NCBI GenBank assembly: GCA_904420565.1
Contig: CAJFVV010000056.1
Span: forward strand, 1 to 47,111
Direction: 5' to 3'
Source of the DNA: Candidatus Pseudoscillospira faecavium
GTDB taxonomy: Bacteria > Bacillota > Clostridia > Oscillospirales > Oscillospiraceae
DNA: 47,111 nt
Made by a program: the position numbers and the translations under genes. Numbering within the stretch: position 1 is the stretch's first letter; every line of letters begins with the position of its first letter. The notes below the pieces were generated by a model. It saw nothing but the letters and a program-made list of their open reading frames with translations, searched no databases and had not been told where the DNA came from. This document shows, in pieces, positions 33,401-43,032 of the stretch.

Positions 33401-34438
33401 TTGGAAACGAAGCTTCTTGGTATTTCAAAACAGGATATAGAGCAGGCGGCGGCCATTTTGCATGAAGGCGGCCTGGTGGCGATCCCCACGGAGACGGTTT
33501 ACGGCCTCGGTGCCGATGGGCTGAATGCAGAGGCGGTGCGCCGGATTTTTGAAGCGAAGGGCCGTCCCCAGGACAACCCGCTGATTTTGCATATTCCGGA
33601 TGCCTCCTGGTTGGAGCGCTGCTGTGAAGAAGTGCCGCCTCTGGCGCGGACGCTGGCGGAGCGCTTCTGGCCGGGGCCGTTGACGATGATTCTCAAACGC
33701 CGTGCCGTTGTCCCGGATGTCACCACAGGAGGACTGGATACCGTGGGCATGCGCTGCCCGGCCCACCCGGTGACCCGGGCGATCATTGCGCAGGCGGATG
33801 TGCCTGTGGCGGCGCCCAGCGCCAATCTCTCCGGCCGTCCCAGCTGTACGACGGCGGCAGATGTGCAGGAGGATATGAACGGAAAAATCGATGCCATTGT
33901 GGATGGCGGCCCCTGCAGCGTCGGCGTGGAATCCACGATTTTGGATCTGACGGTGACACCGCCGCGGCTGCTGCGCCCCGGCGGACTGCCTTTGGAAACG
34001 CTGCAGTCCGTATGCGGCAGAATAGAAGTGGACAAGGCGGTGACACAGCTGCTTTGTCCGGGCGAACAGCCGAAGGCGCCGGGAATGAAATACCGGCATT
34101 ATGCACCCAAAGCGCCGGTTACTGTGGTCACGGGCGATGCTGCCCGGGCGGCAGAGTATATTGCTGCCCATATCGCGCCCAGCGGCGGGGTCCTGTGTTT
34201 TGATGAATTTGCAGAGCGGTTTTCCGCTTATCCCGTGGAAACGCTCGGAGGCGTCTGCGACCGGGAAGAGCAGGCCCGGCGCGTATTTGATGCGCTGCGT
34301 GCCTTTGACGGCACAGCGGTCACAGAAATTTGGGCGCAGTGTCCGGATGGGCGCGGATTGGGGTTGGCAGTGGCCAACCGCCTGCAGAAGGCGGCGGGGT
34401 TTCATGTCATTGACGTCGGCGAGGAGGCGGAAACATGA
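33401..34438 (+). CDS. tsaC: Threonylcarbamoyl-AMP synthase (Sua5-type TsaC)
   Basis: A 345-residue long-form (Sua5) enzyme making threonylcarbamoyl-AMP from threonine, bicarbonate and ATP, the first step of t6A. The YrdC part has GGLVAIPTETVYGLGADGLN, EAKGRPQDNPLILHI, RFWPGPLTMILKR, GMRCPAHPVTRAIIA and APSANLSGRPSCTTAADV. The Sua5 C-terminal domain begins at PKAPGMKYRHYAPKAPV. The start is TTG at 33401, with AGAAGGAT eight bases upstream; no ATG fits. Its stop overlaps the coaE ATG by four bases. Confidence 0.92.
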   Translation: METKLLGISKQDIEQAAAILHEGGLVAIPTETVYGLGADGLNAEAVRRIFEAKGRPQDNPLILHIPDASWLERCCEEVPPLARTLAERFWPGPLTMILKRRAVVPDVTTGGLDTVGMRCPAHPVTRAIIAQADVPVAAPSANLSGRPSCTTAADVQEDMNGKIDAIVDGGPCSVGVESTILDLTVTPPRLLRPGGLPLETLQSVCGRIEVDKAVTQLLCPGEQPKAPGMKYRHYAPKAPVTVVTGDAARAAEYIAAHIAPSGGVLCFDEFAERFSAYPVETLGGVCDREEQARRVFDALRAFDGTAVTEIWAQCPDGRGLGLAVANRLQKAAGFHVIDVGEEAET

Positions 34439-35064
34439 TTGTATTGGGCATCACCGGCGGCACCGGCGCGGGAAAGACCAGCGCCTTGCGGGTATTGGAA
34501 GAACTCGGCGTTTCACTGATCGACTGCGACGCGCTGTATTATGAAATGCTGCAGGCTGGAACGCCGCTGCATACGGCCATTGGGGAAGCTTTTGGCCAGG
34601 ATATGTTTGACGAGGCTGGCCAGCTCAACCGCCAGAAGCTGGGCGCGCTGGTATTCACCCAGCCGGAGCAGCTGACCAAGCTCAATGAGATCATTTATCG
34701 CCATCTGGGCGATGAGATTGCGCACCGGGTGGAGGAGTGCCGGCGCCGCGCTCTGCGGGCAGTGGCAGTGGACGGGATCAATATGATTCAGGCGCGGCAA
34801 GCCGGCATTTTTCAGTGTGACTGTATGGTAGGGGTTGTGGCGCCGGATGCCCTGCGCCTGCAGCGCATTATGAAGCGGGACGGCATCAGTGCGGACTATG
34901 CGCAAAAGCGCATCGATGCCCAGCCGGGCAACGAGTTCTATCTGGAACATTGCGACGCGGTTTTGGAAAATGTTTACGAAAGTCAGGAACGCTTTGAAGA
35001 GGCGGCGAAGATTTTTTTTGAAAATCTAATACATCTTTATGAAAAGGAGAAGAACGATGGCTGA
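34435..35064 (+). CDS. coaE: Dephospho-CoA kinase
   Basis: A 209-residue P-loop kinase completing CoA synthesis. Walker A ITGGTGAGKTSALRVLEELG, then LIDCDALYYEML, INRQ-like LNRQKLGALVFTQPEQLTKLNEI and VDGINMIQARQAG replace the canonical 'D.PLL.E' region; VVAPDALRLQRIMKRDGISADYAQKRIDAQ is the lid. Some sites differ from the standard CoaE (D in place of N, VDGINMI), which is seen in clostridial homologs, so confidence in the exact activity is a little lower. The ATG overlaps sua5 by four bases, and the 3' end overlaps the aminopeptidase gene by eight. Confidence 0.85.
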   Translation: MIVLGITGGTGAGKTSALRVLEELGVSLIDCDALYYEMLQAGTPLHTAIGEAFGQDMFDEAGQLNRQKLGALVFTQPEQLTKLNEIIYRHLGDEIAHRVEECRRRALRAVAVDGINMIQARQAGIFQCDCMVGVVAPDALRLQRIMKRDGISADYAQKRIDAQPGNEFYLEHCDAVLENVYESQERFEEAAKIFFENLIHLYEKEKNDG

Positions 35065-36448
35065 AAATAAGAGTATGGCACAAGAACTGCTGTATGCGCC
35101 CCAGAACGGCCATGTGCGCATTGATACAGCGGAAGAAGCGGCCTGCGCGCAGTATTGCGAAGGCTACAAGCGCTTTTTGGACGAAGGAAAAACCGAGCGG
35201 GAGTGCGTGGATGCTGCTGTGGCATTGGCAGAGGCGGCGGGCTTTCGCCCCTATGAGCGCGGAGAAAAGCTGCAGCCCGGGGACAGGATTTACTGCGTCA
35301 ACCGTTCCAAAGCCGTTTTTCTGGCGGTGATTGGCAAAGAAAGCCTGAACAGCGGCGTGCAGATCGGCGGGGCGCATATCGATTCTCCGCGCCTGGACCT
35401 CAAACCCATGCCTCTGTATGAGGACAGCGAACTGGCGTATCTCAAAACCCATTATTATGGCGGCCTGCGCAAATATCAGTGGGTAGCGGTGCCTTTGGAG
35501 CTGCACGGCGTGGTGGCGCTGAAAAATGGGGAAGTGGTAAGCCTGCGCATCGGCTGTGAAGAGGGCGAGCCGCGTCTGGTGATTGAAGATCTGCTGCCGC
35601 ATCTGGGCGCAGAGCAAAGCAAAAAACCCCTGGGCGAAGCGATTCCCGCAGAAACCCTTAATATCCTTGTGGGCAGCCAGCCTCTGGAAGGGGAAGAAAA
35701 AGACGCTGTCAAGCTGCGCATTTTGACCATCCTGCACGAGAAGTACGGCATTGTGGAAGAAGATCTGATCTCTGCAGAGCTGTGCGCTGTGCCGGCCTAC
35801 CGGGCCATGGACATCGGCCTGGACCGCAGCATGATCGGCGCTTATGGACAGGATGACCGCGTCTGCGCCTATGCGGCGCTGCGGGCGCTGCTGGATACTG
35901 TATCTCCGCAGAAAACTGCAGTGTGCCTGCTGGTGGATAAGGAGGAAATCGGTTCGGTGGGTGTTTCCGGCATGCAGAGCGCGGCCTTTGATACCTTTAT
36001 GGCCGATCTGTGCGCTTCCTGCGGGGCCGATCGCGCGGTGTGCTATGCGCACTCCCTGTGCCTGAGCGCCGATGTGACCGCGGCCTATGACCCCAATTTT
36101 GCCGAGGCTTACGAAAAGCGCAACAGCGCCCGCCTGAACTACGGCGTGGGGCTGTGCAAGTATACCGGCGCCCGGGGCAAGAGCGAAGCCTCCGACGCCT
36201 CGGCTGAAGTAGTAGCCCGGGTGCGCCGTATGCTGGACGACAACAACGTGCTCTGGCAGATGGCGGAGCTGGGGAAAGTGGACTACGGCGGGGGCGGCAC
36301 CATTGCCCAGTACATGGCCAACCGCAATATCGACACGCTGGACGCCGGCGTTCCTGTGCTGGCCATGCATGCACCATTTGAAACAGTTTCCAAGCTGGAC
36401 TGCTATATGACCTATAAAGCCATGCGTGCCCTTTATGAAGAAGCCTGA
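35057..36448 (+). CDS. M18-family aminopeptidase
   Basis: A 463-residue zinc aminopeptidase of the M18 (aspartyl aminopeptidase) family. Metal ligands appear at GGAHIDSPRLDLKP (His), GAYGQDDRVCAY (Asp), LVDKEEIGSVGVSGM (Glu pair, catalytic), SLCLSADVTAAYDP (Asp) and VLAMHAPFETVSK (His). It removes acidic or other N-terminal residues from peptides in the cytosol. The start ATG at 35057 follows AAAGGAGAAG and overlaps the coaE stop. A terminator follows. Confidence 0.93.
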   Translation: MAENKSMAQELLYAPQNGHVRIDTAEEAACAQYCEGYKRFLDEGKTERECVDAAVALAEAAGFRPYERGEKLQPGDRIYCVNRSKAVFLAVIGKESLNSGVQIGGAHIDSPRLDLKPMPLYEDSELAYLKTHYYGGLRKYQWVAVPLELHGVVALKNGEVVSLRIGCEEGEPRLVIEDLLPHLGAEQSKKPLGEAIPAETLNILVGSQPLEGEEKDAVKLRILTILHEKYGIVEEDLISAELCAVPAYRAMDIGLDRSMIGAYGQDDRVCAYAALRALLDTVSPQKTAVCLLVDKEEIGSVGVSGMQSAAFDTFMADLCASCGADRAVCYAHSLCLSADVTAAYDPNFAEAYEKRNSARLNYGVGLCKYTGARGKSEASDASAEVVARVRRMLDDNNVLWQMAELGKVDYGGGGTIAQYMANRNIDTLDAGVPVLAMHAPFETVSKLDCYMTYKAMRALYEEA

Positions 36449-36463
36449 ACCGTTAAAAAAAGT

Positions 36464-36497
36464 AAGAGTCTTTCGCTGCTGCGAAAGGCTCTTTTTG
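36464..36497 (+). terminator. Terminator of the ddl-to-aminopeptidase operon
   Basis: AGAGTCTTTCGC (36465-36476) and GCGAAAGGCTCT (36481-36492) pair with one G-T pair around TGCT; TTTTT follows. Confidence 0.85.
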
Positions 36498-36579
36498 TCG
36501 ATTGCTTGTTTCTTTTTTTTTATTTTTGTACTATAATATTTTTTTACGAACATCTCTTCAGGGAAAAAGGAGAACTGCC

Positions 36580-37482
36580 ATGAACTTAGTAAATTCCCAA
36601 AACCTGTTTACCATCGTGCAGCGTTTGACCATCCTCGGCAAGGATAAGTTTGTGGAGGAGGAAGAAGCCCGCTATATGCGGCAGATTGAAGCACTGGCAG
36701 AGGACGTTTTGGAAAATAATGTCAATATGATTCTGCTGGCCGGCCCGTCCGGCAGCGGCAAGACCACCACGGCGCATAATTTGAGAAAATACATGATGAA
36801 ACGGCTTTTGGGCGAAGGGCGGTATGTCTACTGCCTGTCCATGGATGATTGGTATATGTCGGCCGACCAATATACCATCCCGGTGGATGAAGAGGGCAAC
36901 CCGGACTATGAATCGCCCCAGTGCCTGGACATTGCCCGGCTGAATCAGGATTTGAACGATTTGTTTGCCGGTCGTGAAATCAGCGTTCCGTGCTATAATT
37001 TTATTACCCATAAAAGCCAGGAAAGCGGCGCAAAATTTGCGTTGCGGGAAGGGGATGTGGTGATTATGGAGGGGCTGCATGCCCTGAATCCCATCATTCG
37101 TTTTCCAGAGGATGCAGAGAGCTGTTTGCGGGTGTATGTTTCCCCTGCGGATGTCATTGTGGATGAAAAAGACGGAGAAGTGCTGGACAACCAGTATATC
37201 CGGCTGTGCCGCAGGATCTATCGTGACCGCGACCAGCGGGGCAGCACCGAGCAGGAGACGATCGAAAAGAGCAAAAGTGTTAACCGCGGCGAACGGCTGT
37301 ACATCGCACCGTTTTTGCACAATGTGGGCGTCTGGCGCATCGACACGCTGCTGGGCTATGAGCTGTTTATCCATCGCCGGGAACTTCCGGATATGAAGGA
37401 GCTGAAAGTGATTCCGCTTTCCAAAATTACGCGCTTTGATATCCCGGAAGGGTCGATCCTGCGGGAATTCTACAAGGTCTAA
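36580..37482 (+). CDS. Uridine-kinase-like P-loop kinase
   Basis: A 300-residue protein of the uridine kinase/phosphoribulokinase superfamily: Walker A LLAGPSGSGKTTTAHNLRKY (about residues 53-72), LSMDDWYMSADQYTIP, SPQCLDIARLNQDLNDLFAG, and ALREGDVVIMEGLHALNP. It is close to the kinase half of the clostridial nucleoside kinases that carry an N-terminal TGS domain, but here that domain is missing, as residues 1-50 are a short helical region. The likely substrate is a nucleoside, unproved. The start ATG at 36580 follows AAAAAGGAG. Leads an operon with rlmA- and CLC-like genes. Confidence 0.82.
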   Translation: MNLVNSQNLFTIVQRLTILGKDKFVEEEEARYMRQIEALAEDVLENNVNMILLAGPSGSGKTTTAHNLRKYMMKRLLGEGRYVYCLSMDDWYMSADQYTIPVDEEGNPDYESPQCLDIARLNQDLNDLFAGREISVPCYNFITHKSQESGAKFALREGDVVIMEGLHALNPIIRFPEDAESCLRVYVSPADVIVDEKDGEVLDNQYIRLCRRIYRDRDQRGSTEQETIEKSKSVNRGERLYIAPFLHNVGVWRIDTLLGYELFIHRRELPDMKELKVIPLSKITRFDIPEGSILREFYKV

Positions 37483-37500
37483 CTGCGGAGGGAATTGCGG

Positions 37501-38325
37501 ATGCCGGAATTGATTTGTCCTGTTTGTGCGCAGCCGCTGCATGAGCAGGAGAGAGTGTACCGCTGTGCTGGGGGGCACAGTTTTGACCGGGCAAAAAGCG
37601 GCTATGTCAACTTGCTGATTCAGCGCCAGAGCGGCGCGCAGCACGGAGATGACAAAGAGATGGTGCGTGCCCGCCGGGCGTTTTTGGACGGTGGTTTTTA
37701 TGCGCCGCTACAGGAAAAAGTGTGCGCTGCGGCGGTGCGGTGGGCTCCAGCGCGGGAAGAGGTAGATGTACTGGACAGCGGCTGCGGGGAATGCTACTAT
37801 ACCGCCGCTGTAGAGCAGGCGCTGCGTACCCGGGGGAAGACGCCGTCCATCGTGGGCGTGGATATTTCCAAGGATGCCCTGCGCTGGGGCGAAAAACGCG
37901 GCGCCCCGCTGCAGCTGGCGGTGGCCAGTGCCTTCCGGCTGCCGGTGGCAGCAAATTCCTGTGATTTGCTGCTGGATGTGTTTGCCCCGTTTGCGGGGGA
38001 GGAATATTGCAGGGTGCTGCGCCGGGGCGGCGTGGTGCTCCATGTATCGCCGGGAGCGGACCACCTTTGGGAATTGAAACAGGCGGTTTATGAAACGCCG
38101 TACCGCAACGATGCTGCGCCGCCTGCTCAGCCGGGGTTGGTGCACAGAGAAGAGGAAACGCTGTGCTATCCCATTTCTCTGGAAACCCAGAACGCTGTGG
38201 CGGATTTGTTCCGCATGACCCCCTATGTCCATAAAACGGGCAGTGCAGAGCTGCAGCGGCTGGCAAAGCTGCAGTCGCTGCAGGTAACGGCAGAGTTTGT
38301 ACTGCGCATTTACCAGAAGGTCTGA
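37501..38325 (+). CDS. RlmA-like 23S rRNA (guanine-N1)-methyltransferase
   Basis: A 274-residue protein. The N-terminus has a C-x2-C...C-x3-H zinc site (ICPVC, RCAGGH), followed by SFDRAKSGYVNLL and GDDKEMVRARRAFLDGGFYAPL, the RlmA/TlrB signature. The SAM-binding Rossmann part is VDVLDSGCGECYYTAAVEQA with IVGVDISKDALRWG and VLRRGGVVLHVSPG. It would methylate G745/748 in 23S rRNA; such variants can give macrolide or tylosin resistance. The start is ATG at 37501 with GGAGGG eight bases upstream. It follows the kinase gene by 18 bases. Confidence 0.87.
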   Translation: MPELICPVCAQPLHEQERVYRCAGGHSFDRAKSGYVNLLIQRQSGAQHGDDKEMVRARRAFLDGGFYAPLQEKVCAAAVRWAPAREEVDVLDSGCGECYYTAAVEQALRTRGKTPSIVGVDISKDALRWGEKRGAPLQLAVASAFRLPVAANSCDLLLDVFAPFAGEEYCRVLRRGGVVLHVSPGADHLWELKQAVYETPYRNDAAPPAQPGLVHREEETLCYPISLETQNAVADLFRMTPYVHKTGSAELQRLAKLQSLQVTAEFVLRIYQKV

Positions 38326-38349
38326 ACGGGAAGAGAAGGAGGCGAGTAA

Positions 38350-39618
38350 ATGAGGCTGCAGGCACTGATGGCCCTGTGCCGCCGGAAAGCAAAAAGTGCA
38401 TCCAACTATGGCAGGGTGTTTTTGAAATGGGCTGTCATTGCCGTCTGTATCGGTGCGGTGGGCGGCCTGGTGGGCTCGGCGTTCCATCTCAGTGTCAATT
38501 TCGTCACAGATCTGCGCGGGGAACAGTCCTGGCTTTTGTGGCTGATGCCTGTGAGCGGCCTGGTGATTGTCTGGCTGTACCGGGCAACCCGCATGGAGGG
38601 AAAGGGTACCAACGATGTGATCCACTCCATCCATTTTGGAGAAAAGGTACCTTTGATGCTCACGCCGGTCATTTTCCTTGCCACGGTGCTGACTCATCTA
38701 GTGGGCGGCAGTGCTGGCCGCGAGGGTGCGGCGCTGCAGATCGGCGGCAGCATTGGCTGGCATGCGGGCAAACTGTTCCGCCAGGATGAAAGGGATATCC
38801 GTGTGGCCACTATGTGCGGCATGAGCGCGGTGTTTGCCGCCTTGTTTGGAACACCTCTAACGGCAGCGGTGTTTGCACTGGAGGTGCTCACGGTAGGCGT
38901 GTTTTATTACATGGCGTTCATCCCGTGCCTGATGGCATCTATCACAGCCTACGGCGTGTCGCTGCTGTTTCTGCTGCCGCCGACCCGATTTGCCATTTTA
39001 GAGGGATTTGCATTGTCGCCCCTGGGCATCCTGCGGGTGGTTGCTTTAGCAGTTTTGTGTGCATTGGTCAGCATTGTTTTCTGTGTGTCCATGCACAAAA
39101 CGGAAAAACTGCTTCAGCGCAGACTGCCCAATGCCTATTTACGCATTTTGCTGGGCAGCGCGGTTTTGATTGCACTGACATTGCTATGCGGAACAAATTA
39201 CAGCGGTGCGGGTACGGATATGATCGTGCGAGCCATGGGCGGCGCGGCGGAACCTTGGGACTGGCTGCTGAAAATTATATTCACAGCTGTTACCATCGGC
39301 TGTGGATTCAAAGGCGGCGAAATTATTCCGTCCTTTTTCATTGGGGCTACTTTTGGCTGTTTTATGGGAAGTCTTTTGGGGATTCCTGCCAGTTTTGGCG
39401 CGGCCATCGGCCTCGTGGCGGTATTCTGCGGCGCAGTGAATTGCCCCATCGCGGCCATCATTTTGGGGGTGGAACTTTTCGGCGCGCGGGAACTGAGCTA
39501 TTTTGCCATTGCCTGCGGCGTCAGTTATATGCTGTCGGGCTATTATGGCATTTATCAAAGTCAGGAGATCCGCTATTCCAAGCTCAAACCGGAAAAAATC
39601 GAAATCCACGCAAAATAA
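38350..39618 (+). CDS. CLC-family anion channel/transporter with fluoride-type-looking filter
   Basis: A 422-residue protein with about ten membrane segments. The CLC core is present: GGSAGREGAALQIGGSIGWH (residues 119-138; E125 is the gating-glutamate position), MCGMSAVFAALFGTPLTAAVF and the later GCGFKGGEIIPSFFIGAT (about 318-333). Canonical CLCs read GSGIP, GREGP and GIFAP; here GREGA and GGEIIP replace the last two. This departs from chloride CLCs and, as I recall, resembles the CLC-F fluoride exporters, but no fluoride riboswitch is visible in the 24-base gap. Ion selectivity is therefore open. The ATG at 38350 follows AAGGAGG. A terminator ends the operon. Confidence 0.85.
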   Translation: MRLQALMALCRRKAKSASNYGRVFLKWAVIAVCIGAVGGLVGSAFHLSVNFVTDLRGEQSWLLWLMPVSGLVIVWLYRATRMEGKGTNDVIHSIHFGEKVPLMLTPVIFLATVLTHLVGGSAGREGAALQIGGSIGWHAGKLFRQDERDIRVATMCGMSAVFAALFGTPLTAAVFALEVLTVGVFYYMAFIPCLMASITAYGVSLLFLLPPTRFAILEGFALSPLGILRVVALAVLCALVSIVFCVSMHKTEKLLQRRLPNAYLRILLGSAVLIALTLLCGTNYSGAGTDMIVRAMGGAAEPWDWLLKIIFTAVTIGCGFKGGEIIPSFFIGATFGCFMGSLLGIPASFGAAIGLVAVFCGAVNCPIAAIILGVELFGARELSYFAIACGVSYMLSGYYGIYQSQEIRYSKLKPEKIEIHAK

Positions 39619-39628
39619 AACAAAAAAG

Positions 39629-39671
39629 ATGGTGCGATTTTGATTTTCTGTCAAGATCGTACCATTTTTTG
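39629..39671 (+). terminator. Terminator after the CLC gene
   Basis: ATGGTGCGATTTTGA (39629-39643) and TCAAGATCGTACCAT (39651-39665) pair with two G-T pairs, followed by TTTTT. Confidence 0.75.
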
Positions 39672-39770
39672 CGCGCTGCAACCGCCGGTTGCGGATTTTC
39701 CATGGCAAAATGGTGGCCGGTTTGTCTGCTGCATGATAAAGTGAAGATGTGCAAAGGAGGAGAAACGTGT

Positions 39771-40307
39771 ATGACCTTCGGAGAAAAGCTGCAGGCCCTG
39801 CGCAAAAAGCAGGGCCTTTCCCAGGAACAGCTGGCAGAAGCGCTGGGGGTGTCCCGCCAGGCCATCAGCAAGTGGGAATTGAACGCTGCGGTGCCGGATG
39901 TGGAAAATATAGTGAAGTTGAGCGCCTTGCTGCATGTCACCACGGATTATTTGATGAAGGCAGATGTGCAAGAAGAGGGTGATGCTGTGATGCAGCTGCG
40001 CGCCCAAGTGGAGCAGCTGCAGGAGGAGCTCCGCATATTAAGCGTAAAAAAGGAAAAGCGGGGCGTTTCGGCCAAGCTGATGTCGGCCATTGTTTTAACG
40101 CTGTCCGGCGGAGGCGGAATTTTGCTGCTGCTCCTTTTTTACATTGGCATGGGGATTGGATACAGCGCGGATACCTCTTTTGGCCATTTGCAGGGTTTTT
40201 GGGCTTTCCTCTATGCAGAACGTCTGTTTTGGCCTTTTGGGGGGCTGTGTATACTGGGTGTGGGAGGGGCTTTGCTGTGGGTCTATGTGATGGTAAACGA
40301 TTTGTAA
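39771..40307 (+). CDS. XRE-family regulator with C-terminal membrane helices
   Basis: A 178-residue protein. Residues 1-60 are an XRE helix-turn-helix (MTFGEKLQALRKKQGLSQEQ, LAEALGVSRQAISKWELNAA, VPDVENIVKLSALLHVTTDY). A coiled-coil helix follows (VMQLRAQVEQLQEELRIL), then two membrane segments (LMSAIVLTLSGGGGILLLLL and FGGLCILGVGGALLWVYVMV). DNA-binding domains tethered to the membrane are common in Clostridia and may sense envelope signals. The start ATG at 39771 follows AAAGGAGGAG. The same frame is open far upstream through the CLC gene, but that is only a shadow. Target unknown. Confidence 0.82.
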   Translation: MTFGEKLQALRKKQGLSQEQLAEALGVSRQAISKWELNAAVPDVENIVKLSALLHVTTDYLMKADVQEEGDAVMQLRAQVEQLQEELRILSVKKEKRGVSAKLMSAIVLTLSGGGGILLLLLFYIGMGIGYSADTSFGHLQGFWAFLYAERLFWPFGGLCILGVGGALLWVYVMVNDL

Positions 40308-40317
40308 ACCGAGCGCT

Positions 40318-40360
40318 AAAAAATGCCTGATGCTGCAGCTTGCAGCATCAGGCATTTTTG
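40318..40360. terminator. Bidirectional terminator between the XRE gene and purD
   Basis: AAAAATGCCTGATGCTGCA (40319-40337) and TGCAGCATCAGGCATTTTT (40341-40359) are a perfect 19-bp stem; serves both convergent genes and ends the purine operon. Confidence 0.9.
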
Positions 40361-40369
40361 TTTGGCAGG

Positions 40370-41623
<1,254 letters not shown>

Positions 41624-41825
41624 ATTGGATCAACCTTTCTGTGATAAAGTCGGTGAAAAGCCTCGCAAAGTTTTCATCATAAAAAAATAATTGCCCAAAA
41701 CAGGACATGTGCCTGCGCAGGACACCACTGCCTCCGGCCGCGGCGGCCGGAGCCGCTTTCGCTCTGCAAAAGCGAGGTGGTAATCGAAAGAGGGGGGAGT
41801 TATCCCCCTCTTTCGCGCAAAGCGC
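41624..41825 (-). other. Highly structured gap between purH and purD
   Basis: Two hundred bases with no gene. In the direction of transcription there are a perfect 12-bp hairpin (41785-41796 with 41804-41815), then arms GTGGT (41777-41781) and ACCAC (41724-41728) that could close a three-way junction holding two hairpins: CGCTTT/AAAGCG (41754-41774) and CTCCGGCCGC/GCGGCCGGAG (41732-41752). A CCTGCGCAGG palindrome (41712-41721) follows. No U-run sits behind any stem, though T7 lies near 41680. It may be a cis-acting RNA element, a processing site or a mobile palindromic repeat. Confidence 0.5.
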
Positions 41826-43004
41826 TTAGTGGTGGAACAGCCGCATGCCGGTAAAGGCCATCACAATGCCGTATTTGTTGGCCGTTTCGATGACATTGTC
41901 GTCGCGGATGCTGCCGCCGGGTTCGGCAATATACTGCACGCCGCTCTTGCGGGCGCGCTCCACATTGTCGCCGAAGGGGAAGAAGGCGTCGCTGCCCACG
42001 GTCACGCCGCTCTGGGTGGCGATCCAGGCTTTCTTTTCCTCGGCGGTCAGCACTTCGGGCCTGACCTTGAAGGTGTTTTGCCAGACGCCCTCGGCCAGCA
42101 CATCTTCGTATTCGTCGGAAATATACACATCGATGGCGTTGTCGCGGTCGGGGCGGCGGATTCCATCCACAAACTGCAATCCGAGCACCTTGGGATGCTG
42201 ACGCAGATACCAGTTGTCGGCCTTGTTGCCGGCCAGGCGTGTGCAGTGGATGCGGCTCTGCTGGCCGGCGCCCACACCGATGGCCTGTCCGTCTTTTACA
42301 TAGCAGACGGAGTTGGACTGGGTGTATTTCAGGGTGATCAGGGCCACAATCATGTCAATTTTGGCGGCATCGGGCAGGTCCTTGTTTTCGGTTACAATGT
42401 TGGAGAGCAGTTCCTCGTTGATTTTGAAGTTGTTGCGTCCCTGTTCAAAGGTGATGCCGAATACATCCTTGTGCTCCTGCTCGGCGGGCACATAGTTGGG
42501 GTCAATCTGCACCACGTTGTAGTTGCCTTTTTTCTTGGTTTTGAGAATGGCCAGCGCTTCGTCGGTATAGCCCGGGGCGATGATACCGTCGGACACTTCA
42601 TTTTTCAGATAAGCAGCCGTGGCGGCGTCGCAGATGTCGCTCAGCGCGGCCCAGTCGCCATAAGAGCACAAACGGTCCGCACCGCGTGCGCGGATATAGG
42701 CGCAGGCAATGGAGGAGAGTTCTGCGTTTTCATCGACAAAATAAATTTTCTTATCGACATCGCTCAGAGGCAGGCCTACGGCTGCGCCGGCGGGGGAAAC
42801 ATGCTTGAAAGACGCAGCGGCGCTCAGCCCGGTGGCCTCCTTCAGCTCTTTCACCAGCTGCCAGGAGTTAAAAGCATCCAAAAAGTTGATATAGCCGGGT
42901 TTGCCGTTGAGCACGGTGATGGGCAGATCACTGCCGTCTTTCATATAGATGCGGGAAGGCTTTTGATTGGGATTGCAGCCATATTTCAGTTCCAGCTCAT
43001 TCAT
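41826..43004 (-). CDS. purH: AICAR transformylase, stand-alone (PurH C-terminal type)
   Basis: A 392-residue protein equal to the formyltransferase part of PurH only; the N-terminal MGS-like cyclohydrolase domain is missing. Seen: ELELKYGCNPNQKPSRIYM, YINFLDAFNSWQLVKELKEA, AAASFKHVSPAGAAVGLPLS (Lys-His pair of the active site), ACAYIRARGADRLCSYGDWA, and SDAFFPFGDNVERARKSGVQ. It formylates AICAR to FAICAR with 10-formyl-tetrahydrofolate. The missing ring closure is supplied by PurO, encoded directly upstream (28-base gap). The start ATG at 43004 follows GAAAGGATG. Confidence 0.93.
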   Translation of the reverse strand: MNELELKYGCNPNQKPSRIYMKDGSDLPITVLNGKPGYINFLDAFNSWQLVKELKEATGLSAAASFKHVSPAGAAVGLPLSDVDKKIYFVDENAELSSIACAYIRARGADRLCSYGDWAALSDICDAATAAYLKNEVSDGIIAPGYTDEALAILKTKKKGNYNVVQIDPNYVPAEQEHKDVFGITFEQGRNNFKINEELLSNIVTENKDLPDAAKIDMIVALITLKYTQSNSVCYVKDGQAIGVGAGQQSRIHCTRLAGNKADNWYLRQHPKVLGLQFVDGIRRPDRDNAIDVYISDEYEDVLAEGVWQNTFKVRPEVLTAEEKKAWIATQSGVTVGSDAFFPFGDNVERARKSGVQYIAEPGGSIRDDNVIETANKYGIVMAFTGMRLFHH

Positions 43005-43032
43005 GGACAGGACACATCCTTTCTTTCAGGAA

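Noticed and set aside
34886-36553. A 555-codon frame antisense to the M18 aminopeptidase
   Set aside because: The zinc ligands are in the sense frame; the antisense frame has no ribosome site.
36498-36579. A possible promoter (TATAAT at 36533) before the uridine-kinase-like gene
   Set aside because: The -10 is perfect, but no -35 fits at 16-18 bases in the T-rich tract; left out as a feature although transcription likely starts near here.
38814-39770. Upstream part of a 497-codon frame that continues into the XRE regulator
   Set aside because: It runs in another frame through the CLC gene and across its terminator; only 39771-40307 has a ribosome site and motifs.
41624-41825. A purine riboswitch or T-box in the purH-purD gap
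   Set aside because: The purine riboswitch core loops and T-box anti-terminator sequence are not visible; the gap was kept only as an unnamed structured element.
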